In this document: positions 1 through 5,654 of the stretch, in pieces
Layout: each line of letters begins with the position of its first letter
Numbering within the stretch: the first letter of the stretch is position 1
Origin: Thiobacillus sp. UBA2186
GTDB lineage: Bacteria; Pseudomonadota; Gammaproteobacteria; Burkholderiales; Thiobacillaceae
DNA length: 8,740 nucleotides
Direction of reading: 5' to 3'
Assembly: GCA_002327405.1 (NCBI GenBank)
Contig: DCVO01000018.1
Coordinates: 1-8,740, forward strand
Position numbers and translations under genes: made by a program
The notes under the pieces: model-generated
Told to the model about the DNA's origin: nothing
The model's database searches: none
Seen by the model: the letters and a program-made list of their open reading frames with translations, nothing else

Positions 1-1
1 G

Positions 2-145
2 CTGCTGCCGCCCGAGCACCAGGCGCGCGAGTCGCTGGAAGGCGCGCGCGCGGTGGCCGACTACGTCGGCGGCATGACCGACCGCTACGCCATGCGCGAA
101 TATCGCCGCATCTTTGGCGTGGAGGAAATCGCCGGCCTGTTCTAG
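2..145 (+). CDS. dgt: dGTPase-like HD hydrolase, C-terminal fragment
   Basis: This is the last 47 codons of a gene that begins before the window; it ends at TAG 143-145. The visible tail contains VADYVGGMTDRYAMREYRRIF. The D-Y-x-x-G-M-T-D-R-[YF]-A pattern followed by E-x-R-R-[IL]-F is characteristic of the C-terminus of deoxyguanosine triphosphate triphosphohydrolase-like proteins, which are metal-dependent HD-domain enzymes that hydrolyse dNTPs to deoxynucleosides and triphosphate. The catalytic HD motif lies upstream and cannot be checked. The gene converges on comF, and the repeat-rich interval 157-300 lies between them. The family call is inferred from a short tail, so substrate preference is unknown. 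Confidence 0.75.
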   Translation: MLPPEHQARESLEGARAVADYVGGMTDRYAMREYRRIFGVEEIAGLF

Positions 146-156
146 AAAAGGCGGTT

Positions 157-300
157 AACCACGGGGCGCACGGAGAACACGGGGCAAGACAAAAACAGAA
201 TCAACCGCGGAGTTCGCAGAGGAATCCAGGGATAAACTCCGCGACCTCGGCGAGCTCTGCGGTAAATCGTTTTATTGCGCGCCCCGTGTTCCCCGTGGTT
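157..300. repeat. Nested inverted arrays of degenerate 9-bp repeats
   Basis: Outer arms: 157-185 carries three 9-bp units of the form nnCACGGRG. At 281-300 two such units occur in reverse complement (GCCCCGTGTT then CCCCGTGGTT). 157-166 pairs perfectly with 291-300, and 176-185 with 281-290, leaving 167-175 as one extra unit. Inner arms: 205-222 has two units of the form nnCGCRGAG (ACCGCGGAG, TTCGCAGAG), and 237-263 has three related units in reverse complement. The whole is a mirror arrangement of 3+2 units facing 3+2 units. It sits exactly between two convergent genes and could fold as a bidirectional terminator, but no U-tract terminator is evident. The function is inferred; the repeat structure is seen directly. 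Confidence 0.8.
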
Positions 301-309
301 CAGATTCCT

Positions 310-978
310 TCAGGCGCGCGCCACCACCACGCAAGACACCTCCTTCGCCCCCGCCTGCTTGAGCGCCTGGGCCAGCGCGTCCAGCGTGCTGCCGGTGGTC
401 ATGACGTCGTCGACGATGCCTATGTGCAGGCCGGCGACTTTCCCGCTGCACGAAAAAGCGCCGCGCAGGTTCTTTTTGCGCGCCTCGCGTTTCAAGCCGG
501 CCTGGGGCGGCGTATCGCGCACGCGTTCGGCCCAGTTTGCCTGCATGGGCACGCCGGTTCTGGCGGACAATTCGCGCACGATTTCTACCGCCTGGTTGAA
601 GCCGCGTTCCTGCAGGCGTCTGGCATGCAATGGCATGGGCAGCCAGACGTCGGGCAATTCGCCTTGCAGCCGTTGCGCCAGCAGCTCGCCCAGCAAGGGG
701 GCGAGCGCCAGGTGTTCCCGGTATTTCAGCCGCTGGATCAGCCGATCGGCCGGAAAACCATAGCTGAAAAGCGCCTGGACGCGTGCGAAAGCGGGCGTCT
801 CCTTGAGGCAGTGGCCGCAGGTTTCTCCTGCAGGGCCGGGCCGTGCGCAAACAGGACAACGAGCCTTTGCCAGCCAGGGGAGGTCGGCAAGACAGGGTTC
901 GCACAAAGGCCCGCCGGCTGATGAGCACAGCAAGCAGGGCGGCTGGAATTCATGATTAAATATTGAGCGGATGTTCAA
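310..978 (-). CDS. comF: ComF family phosphoribosyltransferase-like protein
   Basis: The product is 222 aa, about the usual length for the family. Four CxxC pairs lie in the N-terminal zinc-finger region (C15/C18, C26/C29, C41/C44, C54/C57). They are followed by a type I phosphoribosyltransferase fold with the RGFNQ motif (125-129) and the PRPP-binding loop IVDDVMTTGSTL (188-199). Relatives include GntX of E. coli and ComFC of competent bacteria, where the protein assists DNA uptake or processing; the biochemical role in a betaproteobacterium is not settled. The start is TTG (978-976 on the - strand). No ATG or GTG lies upstream before the in-frame stop, and the next Met is at residue 115, well inside the domain. 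No strong Shine-Dalgarno sequence is seen. The gene is divergent from the membrane protein at 1051. In E. coli, gntX neighbours bioH, and this window repeats a comF/biotin proximity. Confidence 0.88.
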   Translation of the reverse strand: MNIRSIFNHEFQPPCLLCSSAGGPLCEPCLADLPWLAKARCPVCARPGPAGETCGHCLKETPAFARVQALFSYGFPADRLIQRLKYREHLALAPLLGELLAQRLQGELPDVWLPMPLHARRLQERGFNQAVEIVRELSARTGVPMQANWAERVRDTPPQAGLKREARKKNLRGAFSCSGKVAGLHIGIVDDVMTTGSTLDALAQALKQAGAKEVSCVVVARA

Positions 979-996
979 TTTTATTTGATGTTATTT

Positions 997-1026
997 TTGA
1001 CAGCCGTAGCGTCGGGCGCGGATAAT
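997..1026 (+). promoter_or_regulatory. Sigma70-type promoter for the gene at 1051
   Basis: A perfect -35 TTGACA (997-1002) is followed after 18 nt by GATAAT (1021-1026), which matches the -10 consensus at five of six positions. Transcription would start near 1033, about 18 nt before the ATG at 1051. This is direct sequence evidence; activity is inferred. No promoter of comparable quality is visible in the GC-rich interval before bioB, so this one may also feed the biotin operon by read-through. Confidence 0.7.
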
Positions 1027-1039
1027 CCGGGTAAATCCC

Positions 1040-1045
1040 AAGGTG
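1040..1045 (+). promoter_or_regulatory. Ribosome binding site fixing the start at 1051
   Basis: AAGGTG lies five nt before ATG 1051. Together with the promoter at 997-1026, it argues against the longer reading frame that opens at 985, because codons before about 1033 would not be transcribed from that promoter. Confidence 0.6.
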
Positions 1046-1050
1046 TCCAA

Positions 1051-1539
1051 ATGAAAGCAAAACGCGTCGTCAGCGCCAAATCCTCGCGATTTTCCGCGCA
1101 ATTATTCAATATCTGCAGCGTTGCCGCCATTACGGCGGGCATCTCCGCCCTGCTGCTGGGCAAGCTGCTGGCCAGCCAGAAAATCGGTTTTTTGCCCTTC
1201 GTGCTGTCGTTTCCGCCGTTGATGATCTGGCTGGCGGCCTCGATTTTCGTGTATGCCAGCATTGCACACCATCCCAACGAGCGCACGCGCCATTTTCACC
1301 GCTGGGCGGGGTACCGCTTCTACGGCGCGACCGGCGCCATGGTGGTGGTTGGTCAACCGATCTACGAACTGCTGGGCGGCTGGAACGGGCTGATGGGGGT
1401 GTGGGCGCTGGTGTTTGTGGTCGTGGTGCCGTGGGGGCTTTACGACATCTGGAAGGCTGCCAGGGAAAACTGGCAGGACATCATCCTGGAAACCGCAGTT
1501 GACCGCTTGCCGCCTGTGGAAGAAACCCGTGAACATTGA
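1051..1539 (+). CDS. Small membrane protein of unknown function
   Basis: The product is 162 aa from ATG 1051; the frame is open from 985, but the promoter and RBS favour 1051. I do not recognise the family. The N-terminus is basic (MKAKRVVSAKSSRF). Hydrophobic segments at about 20-40, 48-71 and 113-131, with a weaker one near 88-104, suggest three or four transmembrane helices. A conserved-looking loop rich in His and Arg lies between the second and third (HHPNERTRHFHRWAGYRFYG, about 73-92). The C-terminal 30 residues are charged and probably cytoplasmic. The 3' end carries one arm of the 16-nt inverted repeat shared with the bioB leader. It is transcribed in the same direction as the bio genes but is separated from them by 339 nt, so an operon is possible but unproven. 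A link to biotin cannot be inferred. Confidence 0.7.
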   Translation: MKAKRVVSAKSSRFSAQLFNICSVAAITAGISALLLGKLLASQKIGFLPFVLSFPPLMIWLAASIFVYASIAHHPNERTRHFHRWAGYRFYGATGAMVVVGQPIYELLGGWNGLMGVWALVFVVVVPWGLYDIWKAARENWQDIILETAVDRLPPVEETREH

Positions 1540-1861
1540 ATTTCCTACCTTCGCCAACAATCACCGTTTGGGGGAGAGCGCTACGCACCCGCTGGCACGT
1601 CCAGCCGGGCGCCTGGCTTTGTTGCTCCTCCTTGCAGGCATGGCGCTCCGGAGCGTCGTCCGAGGGGCCCCGCGCAGCGGGGATCGGACAGCGGAGGAGA
1701 TGCCGGCGACCGTGGGGTGGAGCGCCCGCATCCCGCTCCGGGGTCGCATCCCCGAAGGGGCCCCTGCTCCGCCCTTCGCGGTCGCCCTGCCGCGTCGTCG
1801 CTTCGCGCCAGCCACCCATCTGAACGCACCATCGGGCGCGTCCAGCTGCGGTTTCCAGGAT
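1483..1861. repeat. Perfect 16-nt inverted repeat flanking the bioB leader
   Basis: ATCCTGGAAACCGCAG at 1483-1498, inside the membrane protein gene, is repeated in exact reverse complement at 1846-1861, five nt before the bioB Shine-Dalgarno. The arms are 347 nt apart. Two matching bases just outside the arms (1480-1481 against 1863-1864) and two more on the inner side (1500-1501 against 1843-1844) extend the similarity slightly. In the first arm it encodes part of IILETA; read on the - strand, the second arm also encodes ILETA, which is consistent with a short inverted duplication of the gene end. The origin is inferred. Confidence 0.75.
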
Positions 1862-1878
1862 CATCGAGGTAGCCATCA
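1540..1878 (+). other. GC-rich, hairpin-rich intergenic segment before bioB
   Basis: These 339 nt have open frames in several registers on both strands, as expected from the very high GC. None encodes a recognisable protein: the translations are Arg, Pro, Ala and Gly-rich with no domain signature, so I call the segment non-coding. I see no BirA operator (TTGTAAACC-type palindrome), no BioR-type box, no biotin-related riboswitch and no clear -35/-10 pair. The centre (1644-1764) is dense in short inverted repeats and the flanks carry the 16-nt inverted repeat. It may be an interspersed intergenic repeat or a structured 5' leader. Confidence 0.5.
1644..1764. repeat. Cluster of adjacent hairpins
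   Basis: Four potential stems follow one another. CGCTCCGGAGCG (1644-1655) is a perfect palindrome. GTCCGA (1658-1663) pairs with TCGGAC (1684-1689) around an inner stem CCCCGC (1668-1673)/GCGGGG (1677-1682) with a 3-nt loop. GGAGCG (1719-1724) pairs with CGCTCC (1734-1739). GGGG (1740-1743) pairs with CCCC (1750-1753). The last two stems abut and both expose CGCAT in the loop. GGGGCCCC (1757-1764) offers an alternative partner for the 1750-1753 strand. Pairings were read by eye; no folding energy was computed. Confidence 0.6.
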
Positions 1879-2856
1879 ATGAGTAGCTGCAACTGTTCTT
1901 CCATCCACGTGCACAAGGCAGTGGAAACCACGGTCCCGGTCGCGAACGTGGAGGCCCTGTTCGAGAAGCCCTTCAGTGATCTGCTGTTCGAAGCGCAGAG
2001 CGTGCATCGCCGGCATTTCGATCCCAACAAGGTGCAGCTTTCCACGCTGCTCTCCATCAAGACCGGCGGCTGCCCCGAGGACTGCGGCTACTGCCCGCAA
2101 TCCAGGCGCCACCCAAATGCGGTGCCCGACGAGCCCATGCTCGACATCGACGCCGTGCTCGCCGCGGCGCGCGCGGCCAGGGACGCCGGCGCCACGCGCT
2201 TCTGCATGGGCGCCGCCTGGCGCGGCCCCAAGCAGAGGGACCTCGATCCGGTGCTGACCATGGTGCGCGAGGTGAAGGCCCTGGGTCTGGAGACCTGCTG
2301 CACCCTGGGCATGCTGCGCGAAGGCCAGGCCGAGCAGTTGCGCAACGCGGGCCTTGATTACTACAACCACAACCTCGACTGTGCACCCGAGTTCTACGGC
2401 GAGATCATCTCCACGCGCGATTTCGAGGACCGCCTCGACACCCTCAACAAGGTGCGCGGCGCGGGCATCAATGTGTGCGCCGGCGGCATCGTCGGCATGG
2501 GCGAGTCCAGAGCCCAGCGCGCGGGCCTGCTGGCCCAGCTGGCGAGCCTGGATCCGCCGCCGGAATCGGTGCCGATCAATCTGCTGGTGCAGGTGGAAGG
2601 CACTCCGCTGCATGGTACCGCCGCGCTGGATCCGATCGAGTTCGTGCGCACCATCGCGGTGGCGCGCATCCTGATGCCGACGTCCTATGTGCGCCTTTCG
2701 GCCGGCCGCCAGCAGATGAGCGACGCCGTGCAGGCGCTGTGTTTCCTCGCCGGCGCCAATTCCATCTTCTACGGCGACAAGCTGTTGACCACCGGCAACC
2801 CGGAGTGGGAAAGGGATCAGGCACTGTTCGAAAAACTGGGCCTCACTGCAGCATGA
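1879..2856 (+). CDS. bioB: Biotin synthase
   Basis: The product is a 325-aa radical SAM enzyme that inserts sulfur into dethiobiotin to make biotin, acting as a cytoplasmic homodimer. The SAM-binding [4Fe-4S] motif is C65-x3-C69-x2-C72 (CPEDCGYC, preceded by LLSIKTGG). The [2Fe-2S] cluster that donates sulfur is supported by C109 (RFCMGAAWR), C140 (ETCCTLG), C200 (NVCAGG) and R272 (YVRLSAGR). All sit exactly 12 residues later than their E. coli counterparts. That offset reflects a longer N-terminus containing C4, C6, H10 and H12 (MSSCNCSSIHVH), which is outside the conserved fold. ATG 1879 has GAGGT (1866-1870) eight nt upstream. The stop overlaps the bioF start (ATGA, 2853-2856). This is the first gene of the bio cluster. 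No specific regulator site is visible upstream. Confidence 0.97.
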   Translation: MSSCNCSSIHVHKAVETTVPVANVEALFEKPFSDLLFEAQSVHRRHFDPNKVQLSTLLSIKTGGCPEDCGYCPQSRRHPNAVPDEPMLDIDAVLAAARAARDAGATRFCMGAAWRGPKQRDLDPVLTMVREVKALGLETCCTLGMLREGQAEQLRNAGLDYYNHNLDCAPEFYGEIISTRDFEDRLDTLNKVRGAGINVCAGGIVGMGESRAQRAGLLAQLASLDPPPESVPINLLVQVEGTPLHGTAALDPIEFVRTIAVARILMPTSYVRLSAGRQQMSDAVQALCFLAGANSIFYGDKLLTTGNPEWERDQALFEKLGLTAA

Positions 2857-4022
2857 CTGCATTCGATGCGCTGGCCCGGATCCAACTGGGCCTGGTGCAA
2901 CTCGAAACCGACAGCCTGTTGCGCAAGCGTTCCCTGCTGGAGTCGGAGCAGGGCGCGCATGTGCGCGTCGACGGGCGCGAACTGGTTTCATTCTGCAGCA
3001 ACGACTATCTTGGCCTCGCCAATGATCCCGCGCTGGCCGAAGCGGCTGTCGATGCCATCAGGCAATTCGGCGTGGGCGCGGGCGCCTCGCATCTCGTCAC
3101 CGGCCATCACCGGCTGCACCATGAATTCGAACAGGCCTTCGCCGCCTTCGTCGGCAAGCCAGCCGCGCTCATGTTCTCCACCGGCTACATGGCCAACCTC
3201 GGCGTGCTGACCGCGGTGCTCACCCGCCATGGCGAAGTATTCGCCGACAAGCTCAACCATGCCTCGCTCAACGATGCCGCGCAGCAATGCGGTGCGAAGT
3301 TCACGCGCTACGCGCATGCCGATCTCGATCAGCTCGAAAGCCTGTTGAAAAAGAGTGCGGCGCGCGACAGGCTGATCTGTTCCGATCTGGTATTCAGCAT
3401 GGACGGCGACGTAGCCGATGTCGATCGTTTGCTGGCCTTGGCTGAAGTCTACGAGGCCTGGCTCTATCTCGACGACGCGCACGGCTTCGGGGTATTGAAC
3501 GACGGGCGCGGCGGGCTCACCGAGGCGGCCAGGAACAGCCCGCGCGTGATCTACCTTGCCACCCTGGGCAAGGCGGCCGGCGTGTTCGGCGCGGCGGTGG
3601 CGGCGCACGCGGATGTGGTCGACTGGCTGGTGCAGAAAGCGCGCACCTACGTCTACACCACCGCCATGCCGCCGGCGCTGGCGGCGGCATTGCTGGCAAG
3701 CCTGGAACAGATCGAGTCCGGAGCTGCACGCCGCGAAAAACTGCGTGAGCACATCGCGGCCTTGCGTGCAGGATTGGGCAATCTGCCGCGCTGGCAGCTA
3801 ATGCCGTCCGATACGCCGATCCAGCCGCTGGTGATCGGCAAAAACGCGGAAGCCGTCGCGGTATCCGGAAAACTTCTGGAACACGGGCTGCTGGTGCCGG
3901 CGATCCGCACACCCACCGTGCCCAAGGGCAGCGCCCGACTGCGCATTTCGCTCTCCGCCGCGCATGCCGATACAGAAGTTCGCCAGCTGGTGGCCGCGAT
4001 CCAGTCGCTTGCCGAGGCATGA
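2853..4022 (+). CDS. bioF: 8-amino-7-oxononanoate synthase
   Basis: The 389-aa PLP enzyme condenses pimeloyl-thioester with L-alanine, releasing CO2, to give KAPA (8-amino-7-oxononanoate). It is an alpha-oxoamine synthase of normal length. Visible signatures: SNDYLGLA (49-56) near the N-terminus, GVGAGASHLVTGHH (73-86), the PLP-binding DDAHGFGV (207-214), and the Schiff-base lysine K240 in TLGKAAG. The C-terminal domain contains TPIQPLVIG and the PAIRTPTVPKGSARLRISLSA region (349-369). The reading frame is open far upstream (from 2475), but the true start is ATG 2853. It gives the family's usual N-terminus and overlaps the bioB stop in an ATGA. No strong Shine-Dalgarno sequence precedes it, so translational coupling to bioB is likely. 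The stop overlaps bioH in another ATGA (4019-4022). Confidence 0.97.
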   Translation: MTAFDALARIQLGLVQLETDSLLRKRSLLESEQGAHVRVDGRELVSFCSNDYLGLANDPALAEAAVDAIRQFGVGAGASHLVTGHHRLHHEFEQAFAAFVGKPAALMFSTGYMANLGVLTAVLTRHGEVFADKLNHASLNDAAQQCGAKFTRYAHADLDQLESLLKKSAARDRLICSDLVFSMDGDVADVDRLLALAEVYEAWLYLDDAHGFGVLNDGRGGLTEAARNSPRVIYLATLGKAAGVFGAAVAAHADVVDWLVQKARTYVYTTAMPPALAAALLASLEQIESGAARREKLREHIAALRAGLGNLPRWQLMPSDTPIQPLVIGKNAEAVAVSGKLLEHGLLVPAIRTPTVPKGSARLRISLSAAHADTEVRQLVAAIQSLAEA

Positions 4023-4747
4023 GCATGGCGAGGGACATGGTTTTCCTGCACGGCTGGGGCACGCATCCCGTCATCTGGGAGCCGCTGCTGGAATTCTTTC
4101 CCGAAGCGCGCGCCTTGCCGCTTCCGGGCTATGCCGGCAGCGAGATGGCTTCCAGTCTCGACGAAATGGCGGCCAAGCTTGCGGCGCAGCTGCAGGATGG
4201 CACCGAACTCGTCGGCTGGTCGCTGGGCGGGCTGCTGGCCGTGCGCATTGCGCTGGCGTATCCGGAGAAAGTTTCCGGCCTGACCCTCATTGCCGCCACA
4301 CCCTGTTTCGTGAATCGCGAGGACTGGCCGCATGGCATCGCCGGCGAGGTGTTCGTGCGGTTTGCAAACAACCTGGCCTTCGACTACGCAGGCACGATCC
4401 GACGCTTTCTCTCCCTGCAGGCGCAAGGCTCAAGTGACGTGCGCGAAGTCCTGGCCTTGCTGCGCAGGAAGCTGCTGGACCAGCCGAGGCCTGCGGCGGG
4501 CGCGCTGGAGGCGGGGCTCGCCATCCTGCAAAACGCCGATTTGCGCGCGGGCATGCAAAGGCTTGCAATGCCGTTGACGCTGATCCACGGCACCGGCGAC
4601 AAGCTCGCGCCGGTGGCGGCCGCGCGCTGGCTTGCGGATGCATTGCCTCATGCGAAGCTGCATGAAGTCGAGGGTGCCGGGCATGCGCCTTTCCTGTCGC
4701 ATGCGCGGCTCGTCGCCGACATCCTGGAGGACGCTTCGCATGGCTGA
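4019..4747 (+). CDS. bioH: Pimeloyl-ACP methyl ester carboxylesterase
   Basis: The 242-aa alpha/beta hydrolase cleaves the methyl ester of pimeloyl-ACP once chain elongation is complete, releasing the substrate for BioF and undoing the BioC modification. It has the HGW oxyanion region (11-13), the nucleophile elbow GWSLGG with S68, the acid D194 in HGTGDKLAPV, and the catalytic H222 in GAGHAPFLSH. The ATPCF segment (93-97) follows the core strand, as in E. coli BioH. Length and spacing fit the family. Unlike E. coli, where bioH is unlinked to the bio operon, here it sits between bioF and bioC, which strongly supports the assignment over a generic hydrolase. The start overlaps bioF by 4 nt and the end overlaps bioC by 8 nt. 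Confidence 0.94.
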   Translation: MSMARDMVFLHGWGTHPVIWEPLLEFFPEARALPLPGYAGSEMASSLDEMAAKLAAQLQDGTELVGWSLGGLLAVRIALAYPEKVSGLTLIAATPCFVNREDWPHGIAGEVFVRFANNLAFDYAGTIRRFLSLQAQGSSDVREVLALLRRKLLDQPRPAAGALEAGLAILQNADLRAGMQRLAMPLTLIHGTGDKLAPVAAARWLADALPHAKLHEVEGAGHAPFLSHARLVADILEDASHG

Positions 4748-5654
4748 TTCCGCAATCGACAAGAAGGAAGTCGCCCGCGCCTTCGGCCGTGCCGCAGCGA
4801 GCTACGACGCGCATGCGGTGCTGCAGCGCGAAGTGATGGCGCGGCTGGAAGAGCGGCTGAATCTGATAAACATTGCGCCCCGACGCATTGTGGACGCGGG
4901 CTGCGGCACCGGCCGGGGTTTGCGCCTTCTGCAGGCGCGCTATCCGAACGCGGAGATCGTTGGTCTTGATCTGGCCTTTCCCATGGTGGAAATAACCCGA
5001 CACTCATCCATGCCTGATTCATGGTTGGGCAGATTTTTTCAGCGCCTCACGCCTCACGCCTCACGCCTCACGCATTACGTCTGCGCCGACATCGAGCGCC
5101 TGCCGTTCAAAAAATCCAGCGCCGATCTGGTCTGGTCGAGCCTGGCCCTGCAATGGGCAAGCGAACCGGAGGCGGCCTTCAGGGAATTGCACCGCGTCAT
5201 CGCGCCCCAAGGCCTGCTGCTGTTTTCCACCTTCGGCCCCGACACGCTGAAGGAGCTGCGCCGGGCCTTTGCCGGGGTGGACGGCGGCACCCATGTGAGC
5301 CGTTTTCTGGACATGCATGACATCGGCGACATGCTGGTGCATGCCGGCTTTCAGTACCCGGTCATGGAAATGGAAATGCTCACGCTGACCTATGCCGATC
5401 TCAAGATGCTGATGCGCGATCTGAAGGGCATCGGCGCGCACAATGCCGCGGCGGATCGCGCGCGCGGCATGATGGGGAAAACCGCCTGGCACAGGCTGCA
5501 ACAGGCTTACGAGGCATTCCGCAGGGAAGGAAGGCTGCCTGCGACCTACGAAGTGATCTACGGCCATGCCTGGGCGGGCGACAAGACCCGGCTGGAAGAC
5601 GGCCGCCAGGTCATTCAGTTCAACATCCAGCAGAGGAAGTCGGGGTTGCGATGA
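4740..5654 (+). CDS. bioC: Malonyl-ACP O-methyltransferase
   Basis: The product (304 aa) is a SAM-dependent methyltransferase that caps malonyl-ACP as a methyl ester so that fatty acid synthase can build the pimeloyl chain. Motif I is VDAGCGTGRG (51-60), followed by the acidic strand end GLDLAFPM (75-82), then CADIERLPF (115-123), DLVWSSLALQW (129-139) and the post-I LHRVIAPQGLLLFSTFGPDTL (150-170). It is longer than E. coli BioC (about 250 aa). Much of the difference lies in the loop at about 85-113, where a heptanucleotide tandem repeat (5044-5078) encodes part of the chain (LTPHASRLTHY). Betaproteobacterial BioC proteins often have a longer loop here, so the gene is probably functional. 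ATG 4740 has GGAGG (4726-4730) nine nt upstream, inside bioH. The stop overlaps bioD in an ATGA. Confidence 0.94.
   Translation: MADSAIDKKEVARAFGRAAASYDAHAVLQREVMARLEERLNLINIAPRRIVDAGCGTGRGLRLLQARYPNAEIVGLDLAFPMVEITRHSSMPDSWLGRFFQRLTPHASRLTHYVCADIERLPFKKSSADLVWSSLALQWASEPEAAFRELHRVIAPQGLLLFSTFGPDTLKELRRAFAGVDGGTHVSRFLDMHDIGDMLVHAGFQYPVMEMEMLTLTYADLKMLMRDLKGIGAHNAAADRARGMMGKTAWHRLQQAYEAFRREGRLPATYEVIYGHAWAGDKTRLEDGRQVIQFNIQQRKSGLR
5044..5078 (+). repeat. Heptanucleotide tandem repeat inside bioC
   Basis: GCCTCAC occurs four times without interruption (5044-5050, 5051-5057, 5058-5064, 5065-5071), followed by a degenerate fifth copy, GCATTAC (5072-5078). The unit length is not a multiple of three, so the copies are read in successive frames. 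The copy number present keeps bioC open. The encoded residues lie in a surface loop between the SAM-binding strand and the next strand. Confidence 0.9.

Noticed and set aside
1540..1878. BirA or BioR operator before bioB
   Set aside because: I looked for TTGTAAACC/GGTTTACAA and TTATCTATAA-type palindromes and found neither.
1415..1882. Open frames on both strands across the membrane-protein end and the GC-rich leader
   Set aside because: Several registers are open at once because of high GC. The translations are low-complexity Arg/Pro/Ala/Gly with no domain, and the frames overlap the better supported gene at 1051-1539.
2475..2852. Possible 126-residue N-terminal extension of BioF
   Set aside because: The extra codons overlap the conserved core of bioB in another frame and encode no BioF-like sequence. 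ATG 2853 gives the normal family N-terminus.
1876..2991. Long open frame on the - strand opposite bioB
   Set aside because: It mirrors the codon bias of bioB and its translation is His/Ala/Gly-rich with no recognisable motif; bioB on the + strand has all its catalytic residues.
4546..4710. Repeated GCATGC/GCATGCG words in the bioH 3' half
   Set aside because: They are irregularly spaced, sit in coding sequence and are explained by local codon use; no periodicity or symmetry.
4632..4739. Possible upstream extension of BioC
   Set aside because: It lies wholly inside bioH, has no conserved residues, and ATG 4740 has a well-placed GGAGG and the family's usual start.
5044..5078. CRISPR-like array
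   Set aside because: The units are contiguous 7-mers with no spacers and lie inside a coding gene.
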